A stretch of DNA of 49,883 nucleotides from an uncultured Oscillospiraceae bacterium (GTDB lineage: Bacteria; Bacillota; Clostridia; Oscillospirales; Ruminococcaceae), in contig CAJFJV010000011.1 of the NCBI GenBank assembly GCA_904384225.1, forward strand, positions 1 to 49,883. The letters are read 5' to 3'. The notes beneath the pieces were generated by a model. The model had not been told where the DNA came from and did no database searches. It worked only from the letters and a program-made list of their open reading frames with translations. Below, piece by piece: positions 15,213 to 22,947 of this stretch (positions are counted from its first letter, which is position 1; each line of letters opens with the position of its first letter). The position numbers and the translations under genes were made by a program.

Positions 15213-15767
15213 ATGATGAAACGGAAAGGCCTTTTATGTATGGGATTTCTTTTGCTGTTCCTGCTTTTTTCCGGATGCGGCGCGGAGGAAAACAGCATAG
15301 CGTGGCATATTGGTCTGACTTCGGCCTCGCAGATTGAGACAGTGCGCATTTACAGCGGCTTTTCTGCTTCGGATGCGGTAAATGGCGTTATACGGGCTGA
15401 ATCTGCCGATTTGACCGGGACAGGAGAGGGAAGACAGTATATTGCGAGCTTATTTTCTACCCAAGCAGAGAAAATCCAAGCGCCGGAGGCTGCACTGCCC
15501 GGTACAGCAGTAAAAGGGATGGCTGTTTTTGCCTTGAAAACGGATAGCCGGCCGGCCTATCAGGAAATTACAATCCGCATAAAGGAAGCGGATGAGGAGG
15601 GCGTTACCGTAGAGGCATATCTCAGCTACAGTGAGGCGGAACGGCTGAGAAGAATGGAAGAGGAGGATCGTTCGCTTGGTGAGACACGTTTCTTTGTGCT
15701 AAAGGAGGAAAATGAAATTTGGCAGCCCGGATATCTCGAAAAACTGGCAGAGAGCTGGGCAGAATAG
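15213..15767 (+). CDS. Putative lipoprotein of unknown function
   Basis: A 184-residue protein with a signal peptide ending in lipobox LFSGC (Cys22). The mature region begins with a short linker (GAEENSIAWH) and contains VRIYSG, which parallels VTFYES in the upstream lipoprotein. The two may be diverged paralogues. No known domain was recognised. RBS GAAGGGAAGG precedes the ATG, and the gene starts 31 bases after the previous stop. A perfect 19-bp terminator stem follows, so this is a two-gene unit. Confidence 0.65.
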   Translation: MMKRKGLLCMGFLLLFLLFSGCGAEENSIAWHIGLTSASQIETVRIYSGFSASDAVNGVIRAESADLTGTGEGRQYIASLFSTQAEKIQAPEAALPGTAVKGMAVFALKTDSRPAYQEITIRIKEADEEGVTVEAYLSYSEAERLRRMEEEDRSLGETRFFVLKEENEIWQPGYLEKLAESWAE

Positions 15768-15786
15768 ATACAGTCGGGCGGCGTTA

Positions 15787-15845
15787 AACCAAAGGGAGAG
15801 CTGTTTTACATAACAGCTCTCCCTTTGGTTATGTGCGTTTTGCAG
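15787..15845 (+). terminator. Rho-independent terminator with perfect 19-bp stem
   Basis: The arms at 15787-15805 and 15812-15830 (AACCAAAGGGAGAGCTGTT and its exact complement) enclose a 6-base loop. The T run after it is weak (ATGTGCGTTTT). The stem is unusually long and may also stop transcription from the other side. Confidence 0.85.
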
Positions 15846-15972
15846 CAAACAAAACTGGTTATTCATTTTGATAAAAATCAGCGATTATAAGATAAAAACA
15901 CAAAGTCATTTTAAAATACAGCAAAGAAAATTTATTTTAGCCTAAAAAAATAAAATTTTTATTCAAAATGTA
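15846..15972. other. AT-rich spacer upstream of the GH85 gene
   Basis: This part of the 350-base gap holds runs of A and T (for example TAAAAAAATAAAATTTTT near 15940) upstream of the -35 box. It contains no open reading frame with an RBS. The run could act as an UP element or bent DNA for the strong promoter next to it. Confidence 0.5.
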
Positions 15973-16001
15973 TTGACAAATTTCCGGGCAATAATTATAC
16001 T
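15973..16001 (+). promoter_or_regulatory. Strong promoter of the GH85 gene
   Basis: A perfect -35 TTGACA (15973-15978), a 17-base spacer and TATACT (15996-16001). The leader to the ATG is about 108 bases. Confidence 0.88.
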
Positions 16002-16116
16002 GAACATATCAAATGTCATTACATATTGAGTTTTGTGCATTCCGCAAAAAGCAGAGAAAAGGGAATAGGACAAAACGAAAAAGTAATGTGTAATGGAAAA
16101 AGGAGGAGAACGAAGA

Positions 16117-19100
16117 ATGAAAACAGGTATGGGGAAACGGATTGGCTCCGGCATCCTTGCACTGGCTCTGACGGCGACGATGTATGTCGGCAGTTCGGCG
16201 TCTGTTTTTGCAGGCGACACGCTGCCGTACATCGACCACAGTGCAAAAGGCGAAAACCAGCCGTACAGTCACGGCTGGCGCGGAGAAGACCTTTTGGACT
16301 GGAGTCCGGAGACTGATCCGTATGCAGAGTACATGCGGGCGCAGATCCCGCTGCAAAACCGGAACGAAGCGTTTGCCGCCACACAAGCACATCCGGATTT
16401 AAGCAGTGAGGTACAGTTGTTTAATCTTTCCGCAGATTATGGAATCGCTTTTTTTGACAGCTATCCCTACACCAATCAGTTCAGCCAGCACATTTATAAT
16501 TTTTGGCAGTATACGGACTATTATGGTTCTTGGCACGGCCTGCCGACCGAAGAAGTCCCGGAGTCCATGTATGATGCGGAGGGGGAAAGGAACGGTACTT
16601 CGGACTGGTCGCAGCGCAAATTTGAATTTGGCCTGATTAATATGCCGAATCCGGGTTATACCAATGCGGCGCACAAAAACGGCGTACTGTCTATTGGATG
16701 TATCTTCCTGCCAAGGCCGGGATTAAAGCCTAATATTTTATTTACCCAGGATGAAACCGGAAGATTCCCGTATGCAGATAAGCTTGTTGAGCTGTGCAAA
16801 TATTACGGGTTTGACGGGTATTTTATCAATCAGGAAGACAGCGTTCCGCGCAGGGACATTGCGCTTTATAAAAAATTTATGAAGCAGATGCGCGATGCAG
16901 GATTATATGTACAGTGGTATGACGCCGTCGACGATACGACCGGTGTAAGGCACTATGAAAATGAATTCAATTCGGCAAACGATTCTTATTTCTATGAAGA
17001 CGATGAAAGTATCGCGCCGGTTGGCACGCAATATGCAAGCTCGATCTTTTTGAATTACGGGTGGAACAGGGAGAGACTTACGAATTCTGCTAATCTGGCA
17101 ACTTCTCTCGGTTTGAATCCGCGTGAAATTGTATTTTCCGGATTAGAGGCGAACATGCACAGCTGGAAACACATATACGATTTGAGAGACGGATTGGATG
17201 AAAACGGGCAGCTTATGAATTCGCTCGCTCTTTTCAGCGCTGATTTTGTACATTCGGCGTTAGATGAACAGCTCGGTGTAAAAGGGAATACTCTGATGCT
17301 CAGGGAAAAGGACGAATTCCAGTGGATGACGTTTGAACGTGAGCGCCGCTGGTATTCCGGCCCATTTGAAGATCCAAGCCTGGCAAGCACAACTGCTGAC
17401 CGTTCCACCTATGAAGCATATCCGGAGGTTGGCATCGATTCACAAAAATTTGACGGTGTGGCAGCGTATATCGCGGAACGTTCCGTGATAAACGGCGATA
17501 CCTTTGTGACAAACTTCAATACAGGCCACGGCCTTGAATACAAAGTAAACGGCGAGGCTTCGGGAAATTCCGAATGGTCGAATATCATTATCCAAGACAT
17601 TCTCCCAACATGGCAGTGGTGGGTCGATACAGACGGCACGCGCTTGAACGTTGATTTCGACTATGGCGCAAAGTATAAGAAAAATTATTATAATGGCAGC
17701 GGCGATGTTTACGGCAAGGAAGGAAACTTTGACTTTGATCTGATCGGCGCATACAACGGCGGTTCCTCCCTCGTTATCTATGGCAAAGTGGATGCGGAGA
17801 ACTTCATTCACTTGTACAAAACCGATCTCGACGTAAACGAAGCGTCAAAAATGGATATCACGTTTCAGAAGACATCCGAGGACAATGCACAGCTGAAGCT
17901 CGGCGTGATCTTCAAAGACGATCCGGATACCATTGTGAAACTTGACGTTGCAAATTCTGCAAGCATGAGCAACGGATGGGTGACCTCTACAGTTGATCTG
18001 TCCGCGTATGCAGGCAGAAAGATCGCAGCATTCGGCCTTGTGGTAGACGGCGAAGCCGCAGACTATCAGATGAACATCGGCCAGATGAAATATACCTCAG
18101 GGGAAGCGGATATTCCGGAAAAGCCGACCGGCCTAACGATCGAGAAGGCATACCAGACCGGTGAAATGATGATCTCTTGGGATATGGCGCCGTATGACGA
18201 GGTCAAACAGTACAATGTCTATGCGGTAAAAGACGGGAAAGAGATCTTCCTTGGCGGTACTTATGACGAAGTGTTCTATATTAAGAACGTAAATGAAGCC
18301 ATCGCGGAGGCGGAAGCCATTCATGTGGATTCTGTCACTGTCTCCCCGAAAGAGGTGAACGCCGCTGCGGGCGATACGGTTGATTTTGACGCAAAGGTAA
18401 ACGGTTATACCGAAGAGGCCGGACAGGTCACGATTGTGCTGAAAGCGGTATCGGCGGACGGTACGGAGAGCGAAGGCGCAATGGCTTCTCATAATTACGA
18501 TGAAGCAGTTTCCAACGTGCAGGTAACGGCAGAGGACGGAAAACTGAATGTCACATGGGAAGGCGGACAAGCGGACGTAGCTGTAACGAAAGAATACAGC
18601 ACAGATAACCGCGTATGGACAGCATCTGGAGAAAACGGCTGTACCGTGGAAGTCCCAACCGGCGCAGAAGCCGATTATGCACGCTATACCATGACGATTA
18701 CAACGGAAACCGGCGCAGTGACAACGTACGATGGCCGGATGGACGACAGCTATTCCCGCCCGTATAATGGGAAGATAGACGTTGCGACGGGACGGTTGGA
18801 TGTGCCGCTGTCGAAGGACTGGTATCAGATGGTTTATACTACGATAAAAGACGGTCAAGAATCATCTGAAGTAAAAAATACGCGGTACACAACCACAATG
18901 CCGACGATTAAGCCGGATGTAGACGCTGTAAAAGTGAAATTGATCGACTACCGTGGCAATGAATCGGAATGGGTGGAGGTCCCGAATTGTATTTGCGTTA
19001 TAGCAAAAGGAACTTCTTCCAGATTGCAGGCCGGAAAAAGCATGCAAATGCAATCAACGGTCTTGAGATACCAAGAGACCGACGCCGTTGTATGGAGCAT

Positions 19101-20652
19101 CTGGGGCAACACGTCTGCGGATACGAAAATCGGGGAAGACGGCGTGCTTACCGTATCCAAGGACGAGGGAGCGGATACGATTGTGGTAACGGCAGCTTCG
19201 GTTGAAGAGCCGAAAGCGCTCAGCGACGTCAATGTCCGGATCGACCCGGCTTATTCGCTTAAAGCGGAGAAAACGACGGCTTATCAAAGCGACCAAGTAG
19301 TGTGTAAGGTCATTGACAAGGAAACGTCGGAAGAACAGCCCGCAGAGAAATACGAGTGGAGCGTTTCCCAAAACCAGAGCGAAGGAACCAGGGTGGAGAA
19401 TGGAATCCTTACGATTGCGGAAAACGAGAAGGCGTCCAGGATTACCGTTACAGCGGAAAACCGTACAGGCGCATCGTATTCCGCCACTATCACAGTCAAT
19501 GCGCTGTATCGGCTGTCTGCCGGTAAAACCACCATATATCCGGGGGATACGGTAAATATCAACGTCACAAATCAAAAAACACAAACGGCAGCGCCGCCGG
19601 AAGAATTTAAGTGGTCGGTGTCTGCTTTCAGCGGGAGTATTTCCGAAAATACGGCAATAACGGACGGCGTTTTGGTGATTGATGAAAAGGAAACGGCTTC
19701 TTCACTGAAGATTACGGCGGAAAGCAAAGCCGGCGCTGTTTATACAGTGAGCGTTTACATCCGTGATCCGTATGCGCTTTCTCCATTAAACCCAAGGGTG
19801 GAAAAAGGGAGTTCCCAGCAGTTTGAAATAAAACATGCGTCAAGCGGCGATTCTGCTCCGGCGGAGGACTATACATGGACCATTGCAACGCAAAATGCCC
19901 GGCTGTACGGGGAGATCACATCGGCGGATACAAAGGTACAGGAAGATGGACTTTTGTTTATTGGTGAAGATGAAACTTGTACCCGTATGGCGCTGACCGC
20001 CGTTCACAAAGAGACGGGAAAGAAGTATACAACAAGTGTCACCCCAACCGAAAAAGCAAATGCGGTCATGGCTTCCGCTCAAGCGAATACAGCAGAAGCC
20101 CCGGTTCCCGCACCGGCGCCGACAAACGACGATCCGGCTGTTTCCCAAGAGGTTGTCTGGACGGTAGAGGGTGCGAACAGCGCGGACACGAAAGTGGACG
20201 AAAACGGCACGCTCACCATCGGCATCGACGAGACGGCAGAACAGCTTTACGTTACGGCAACCTCTGCGGCGGATGAGACCAAGTCCGATACGGCGGTGGT
20301 AAACGTCACGCCGAAAGAAAAATACTATGTCGAAGTTATTGCGGGCGAGCACGGCACAGTGACGCCGGGCAGCGGCGAGTACTACGAGGGAACAGACGTG
20401 ACGTTCACCTTCACGCCGGATGAGGGGTATGCAGTGGATAAGGTCACGGTAGACGGCAAAGAGGTGTTACTCACGGACGGGAAATACACGCTGACCGTTA
20501 CGGGGACGACCCAGATCGAGGCAAGCTTTAAGGCAAGCCCAGACGCGCCGGACACCGGCGATTATACCACGGCTGTGATCCCGCTGCTCTTTGCAATGAC
20601 AGGAGGCGTGTGCCTGCTCTTATGGCGCAGCGTAAAAAGAATACGGAAGTAA
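16117..20652 (+). CDS. Cell-surface GH85 endo-beta-N-acetylglucosaminidase, multi-domain
   Basis: A 1511-residue enzyme predicted to cut the chitobiose core of N-glycans outside the cell. A signal peptide (cleavage near SVFA32/G33) is followed by the GH85 barrel (about residues 90-420), with WHGLPTEEVP and the catalytic GFDGYFINQED (Asn238 and Glu240). Beta-sandwich modules run to about 950. Five degenerate Ig-like repeats of 75-100 residues cover roughly 959-1400; several share a SADTK...L-I/V-DE-A pattern. A GEHGTVTPGSGEYYEG repeat domain (1403-1473) precedes a PDTGD motif (1478-1482), a hydrophobic helix and KRIRK, a non-canonical sortase signal. The ATG at 16117 follows AGGAGGAG. It is monocistronic. 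Confidence 0.9.
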   Translation: MKTGMGKRIGSGILALALTATMYVGSSASVFAGDTLPYIDHSAKGENQPYSHGWRGEDLLDWSPETDPYAEYMRAQIPLQNRNEAFAATQAHPDLSSEVQLFNLSADYGIAFFDSYPYTNQFSQHIYNFWQYTDYYGSWHGLPTEEVPESMYDAEGERNGTSDWSQRKFEFGLINMPNPGYTNAAHKNGVLSIGCIFLPRPGLKPNILFTQDETGRFPYADKLVELCKYYGFDGYFINQEDSVPRRDIALYKKFMKQMRDAGLYVQWYDAVDDTTGVRHYENEFNSANDSYFYEDDESIAPVGTQYASSIFLNYGWNRERLTNSANLATSLGLNPREIVFSGLEANMHSWKHIYDLRDGLDENGQLMNSLALFSADFVHSALDEQLGVKGNTLMLREKDEFQWMTFERERRWYSGPFEDPSLASTTADRSTYEAYPEVGIDSQKFDGVAAYIAERSVINGDTFVTNFNTGHGLEYKVNGEASGNSEWSNIIIQDILPTWQWWVDTDGTRLNVDFDYGAKYKKNYYNGSGDVYGKEGNFDFDLIGAYNGGSSLVIYGKVDAENFIHLYKTDLDVNEASKMDITFQKTSEDNAQLKLGVIFKDDPDTIVKLDVANSASMSNGWVTSTVDLSAYAGRKIAAFGLVVDGEAADYQMNIGQMKYTSGEADIPEKPTGLTIEKAYQTGEMMISWDMAPYDEVKQYNVYAVKDGKEIFLGGTYDEVFYIKNVNEAIAEAEAIHVDSVTVSPKEVNAAAGDTVDFDAKVNGYTEEAGQVTIVLKAVSADGTESEGAMASHNYDEAVSNVQVTAEDGKLNVTWEGGQADVAVTKEYSTDNRVWTASGENGCTVEVPTGAEADYARYTMTITTETGAVTTYDGRMDDSYSRPYNGKIDVATGRLDVPLSKDWYQMVYTTIKDGQESSEVKNTRYTTTMPTIKPDVDAVKVKLIDYRGNESEWVEVPNCICVIAKGTSSRLQAGKSMQMQSTVLRYQETDAVVWSIWGNTSADTKIGEDGVLTVSKDEGADTIVVTAASVEEPKALSDVNVRIDPAYSLKAEKTTAYQSDQVVCKVIDKETSEEQPAEKYEWSVSQNQSEGTRVENGILTIAENEKASRITVTAENRTGASYSATITVNALYRLSAGKTTIYPGDTVNINVTNQKTQTAAPPEEFKWSVSAFSGSISENTAITDGVLVIDEKETASSLKITAESKAGAVYTVSVYIRDPYALSPLNPRVEKGSSQQFEIKHASSGDSAPAEDYTWTIATQNARLYGEITSADTKVQEDGLLFIGEDETCTRMALTAVHKETGKKYTTSVTPTEKANAVMASAQANTAEAPVPAPAPTNDDPAVSQEVVWTVEGANSADTKVDENGTLTIGIDETAEQLYVTATSAADETKSDTAVVNVTPKEKYYVEVIAGEHGTVTPGSGEYYEGTDVTFTFTPDEGYAVDKVTVDGKEVLLTDGKYTLTVTGTTQIEASFKASPDAPDTGDYTTAVIPLLFAMTGGVCLLLWRSVKRIRK

Positions 20653-20697
20653 CCGTGCATCTCTCAAATCTCCTTAATTCTATATTTTAGGGGAAAG

Positions 20698-20732
20698 GGA
20701 AGGGCTGTTTTCAGACGGCCCTTCCTTTTTTC
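20698..20732 (+). terminator. Rho-independent terminator after the GH85 gene
   Basis: An 11-bp stem (GGAAGGGCTGT 20698-20708 with ACGGCCCTTCC 20715-20725, one G-T pair) is followed by TTTTTTC. Confidence 0.88.
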
Positions 20733-20775
20733 TAGTTTGGGCATACAGAGCACATCGTTAGGAAACTTTGTGGAA

Positions 20776-20787
20776 GAACAAATGTTC
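20776..20787. promoter_or_regulatory. LexA-box-like palindrome
   Basis: GAACAAATGTTC matches the Gram-positive LexA site core GAACN4GTTC. No coding region starts close downstream on either strand. A match of this size is expected about once by chance in a window of this length, so this is tentative. Confidence 0.3.
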
Positions 20788-20827
20788 GATATTGCAAGAA
20801 AAAACGAATAAATTGACGAAAATCAGC

Positions 20828-20852
20828 GCCCCGGCAGGGGCCTTTTGCTTTT
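20828..20852 (+). terminator. Weak terminator-like hairpin upstream of mraZ
   Basis: GCCCC (20828-20832) pairs with GGGGC (20837-20841) around a 4-base loop and is followed by CTTTTGCTTTT. It lies in a 340-base gap that otherwise holds the LexA-like site and the mraZ promoter. Confidence 0.4.
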
Positions 20853-20897
20853 CCAATGATTTTCAGGCAAAAACGTGTGAAAATTTCCCCCCGGGAC

Positions 20898-20926
20898 TTG
20901 CATTTTTCCAAACAGGCTTTTATAAT
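20898..20926 (+). promoter_or_regulatory. Promoter of the dcw cluster
   Basis: TTGCAT (20898-20903), a 17-base spacer and TATAAT (20921-20926) lie 70 bases before the mraZ start. Confidence 0.85.
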
Positions 20927-20935
20927 GGAAAGCAA

Positions 20936-20961
20936 GTGGTGAATGGTGGTGATTTGAGGTG
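20936..20961 (+). promoter_or_regulatory. MraZ operator (three direct repeats, 10-bp period)
   Basis: GTGGTG (20936-20941), GTGGTG (20946-20951) and GAGGTG (20956-20961) are spaced exactly 10 bases apart just downstream of the -10. MraZ is known to bind such short G-rich direct repeats spaced one helical turn apart and to regulate its own operon. Confidence 0.78.
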
Positions 20962-20995
20962 AATCATCCCTTGAATTTGAAAGGCGGTGGGAAAA

Positions 20996-21418
20996 ATGCT
21001 GATCGGCGACTATCGGTGCAGTGTGGATGCAAAGGGCCGTGTCAGCTTTCCCGCCAAACTGCGCGCAGATTTGGGGGCGCGCTTCATTATCACCCGTTCA
21101 CTCAGTGATCATTGCATCAGTGTGTATTCTCTGGAAGAATGGCAGAGTATTATCGACCGGCTGCACGCCATGCCGCAGAACAAGTCGCGCAACATCCGCC
21201 GGATGCTGAGCGGCTTTGCAAGCGAGGCGGAACCCGACGCGCAGGGGCGCATTGTGCTGCCCCTCTCCCTTCGGGAATATGCCGGTCTTTCCAAAGAGGC
21301 CGTCATTATCGGCGCCTCCACCCATTGCGAGATTTGGAGCAGGGAGAATTGGGAAGCTCTCTGCAACGAGCTGGATTCCGACACAATCGCAGCCGTAATG
21401 GACGAGCTGAATTTCTAA
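20996..21418 (+). CDS. mraZ: Transcriptional regulator MraZ
   Basis: A 140-residue DNA-binding protein with two AbrB-like SpoVT/MraZ half-domains. Each carries the conserved D-x-K/Q-GR-hydrophobic-xxP motif: DAKGRVSFP (residues 11-19) and DAQGRIVLP (81-89). The family forms ring-shaped oligomers that bind direct repeats upstream of their own gene and tune the division operon. Those repeats are visible at 20936-20961. The ATG at 20996 follows AAAGGCGG; an in-frame GTG at 20987 overlaps the RBS and is less likely. It is first in the dcw cluster, 12 bases before rsmH. Confidence 0.96.
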   Translation: MLIGDYRCSVDAKGRVSFPAKLRADLGARFIITRSLSDHCISVYSLEEWQSIIDRLHAMPQNKSRNIRRMLSGFASEAEPDAQGRIVLPLSLREYAGLSKEAVIIGASTHCEIWSRENWEALCNELDSDTIAAVMDELNF

Positions 21419-21430
21419 AGGGACGATGAT

Positions 21431-22357
21431 ATGGAGTTTATACATTATTCCGTGATGCTCAAAGAATGCTTGGACGGGCTTTCGGTAAAGCCGGACGGCA
21501 TTTATGTGGATGGGACGGCCGGCGGCGCGGGGCATTCCGCCGCCATTGCGGCAAAGCTTTCCGAAAGGGGCAGGCTGGTTGCATTTGATCAGGATCCGGA
21601 TGCGGTAGAGGCGGCGAGAGAGCGGCTTTCCCCGTATCCAAACGCGCAGGTAGTACAGGAAAATTTCCGGAATATGGCGGGTGTGCTCCGCGAAATGGGG
21701 ATTTGCGGGGTGGACGGCGTCCTTCTTGATTTAGGGGTTTCCTCCCATCAGCTGGATGAGGCGGAGCGCGGATTCAGCTATCTGCATGATGCGCCGCTCG
21801 ATATGCGGATGAGCCAGAGCGGCTTTAGCGCATATGATGTGGTGAACAGCTGGACGGCGGATGAGCTGACACGGATTTTGCGGGAATATGGGGAAGAGCC
21901 TTTTGCCCGCAAAATTGCGCTCTCTATTGTGAAAAACAGGGAGGAAAAGCCCATAGAGACAACGTTTGCGCTGGCGGAGATTGTCAAAGCGGCGGTGCCC
22001 GCTGCGAGACGCAGGGAGAAAAATCCGTGCAAGCAGACGTTTCAGGCCATCCGGATTGCTGTGAACGACGAGCTCGGCAGCCTTTCGCAGGGACTGGACG
22101 AAGCGTTTTCTATGCTGAATCCTGGCGGGAGGCTGGTCGTGCTTACCTTCCATTCTCTGGAAGACCGTATGGTTAAGCACCGCTTCCAAAACTGGTGCAA
22201 GGGATGCACCTGCCCGCCGGATTTTCCAATATGCGTATGCGGGAACAAGCCGAAAGCGGATCTTGTAAACCGGAAACCGATTACCGCTTCGCCGGAGGAA
22301 CTTGCGGAGAACCGGCGGAGTATGAGTGCGAAACTCAGGATTTTAACAAAGCGATGA
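21431..22357 (+). CDS. rsmH: 16S rRNA (cytosine1402-N4)-methyltransferase
   Basis: A 308-residue SAM-dependent enzyme that methylates N4 of C1402 in 16S rRNA. The SAM-binding loop is DGTAGGAGHS (residues 28-37), and the catalytic-core DLGVSSHQLD follows (near 100). GGRLVVLTFHSLEDRMVKHRF marks the C-terminal part of the Rossmann core, and the family's YSAKLR-like ending is seen as MSAKLRIL. Length and motifs are standard. It always follows mraZ in dcw clusters, here 12 bases downstream, and a weak AAAGGGA serves as RBS. Confidence 0.96.
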   Translation: MEFIHYSVMLKECLDGLSVKPDGIYVDGTAGGAGHSAAIAAKLSERGRLVAFDQDPDAVEAARERLSPYPNAQVVQENFRNMAGVLREMGICGVDGVLLDLGVSSHQLDEAERGFSYLHDAPLDMRMSQSGFSAYDVVNSWTADELTRILREYGEEPFARKIALSIVKNREEKPIETTFALAEIVKAAVPAARRREKNPCKQTFQAIRIAVNDELGSLSQGLDEAFSMLNPGGRLVVLTFHSLEDRMVKHRFQNWCKGCTCPPDFPICVCGNKPKADLVNRKPITASPEELAENRRSMSAKLRILTKR

Positions 22358-22376
22358 AAACAAGGAGATGACGGCT

Positions 22377-22841
22377 GTGACACAAAAGAATAATCTGGCG
22401 TATGACTACAAGCGCCTTGCACGGCGGGAAGAGGCCGAAAAGCAGCCGCAGATCCACGAGGTGCGGACAAAACGACGCGCTGCGAAAAAGGAAAAATTGA
22501 GCGTCGCCCGCTGCGTTGCGGTGATGGTGGTCGTTGTCCTCATGCTTTCGGCGCTCTTATATGCGCGTGTGGTACAAATTGAAGTGGCCAACGAATACAA
22601 CCAAACCACAAGCACGCTTTCCGCTTTAAAAGGCGAAAACTCTACGCTTTTGAAGCAGTTGGAGGACAAGCTTTCGATTTCCAGCGTGGAGGAAATCGCA
22701 AGGGATACGCTGGGAATGGAGAAAGTGGACAGCCATCAGATACAATATATTACGTTTGAGACGGAAGACACAGTGGAAGTTGTCAAAGAGCCGGGGTTCT
22801 TCGAGCGGATCGGGAATTTTTTTGCCGGGCTCTTTTCCTGA
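22377..22841 (+). CDS. ftsL: Cell division protein FtsL-like
   Basis: A 154-residue bitopic membrane protein. It has a basic cytoplasmic N-terminus of about 48 residues (KRRAAKKEK), one transmembrane helix (VAVMVVVVLMLSALLYA) and an extracytoplasmic leucine-zipper-like coiled coil (about 70-110). Position between rsmH and the PBP gene is the usual ftsL place; sequence conservation in this family is low, so position carries much of the call. It would link FtsQ/DivIB and DivIC to the septal synthase. The start was set at the GTG at 22377 because AAGGAG (22362-22367) abuts an ATG at 22368 too closely. Confidence 0.85.
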   Translation: MTQKNNLAYDYKRLARREEAEKQPQIHEVRTKRRAAKKEKLSVARCVAVMVVVVLMLSALLYARVVQIEVANEYNQTTSTLSALKGENSTLLKQLEDKLSISSVEEIARDTLGMEKVDSHQIQYITFETEDTVEVVKEPGFFERIGNFFAGLFS

Positions 22842-22890
22842 CAAGGGTTATACTGCGGTTTGTCTTTGAATAAGAATGAGAAGAACCAGA

Positions 22891-22921
22891 GAGGGGAGAC
22901 GCGTATGCGCGTTGTCCCCTC
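22891..22921 (+). other. Intercistronic RNA hairpin upstream of the PBP gene
   Basis: GAGGGGA (22891-22897) and ACGCG (22899-22903) pair with CGCGT (22908-22912) and TCCCCTC (22915-22921), leaving a TATG loop and a small bulge. No T tract follows, so it may be an mRNA-processing or stability element. Confidence 0.6.
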
Positions 22922-22947
22922 GCGGTGTTCATAAAAGGAGTGTTGGT

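Noticed and set aside
15846-15972. Possible riboswitch in the long leader region of the GH85 gene
   Set aside because: The AT-rich stretch lies upstream of the promoter and shows no conserved aptamer pattern I recognise.
18133-18858. 241-codon open frame on the minus strand
   Set aside because: Antisense to the GH85 gene, with no recognisable domain and no upstream promoter or RBS.
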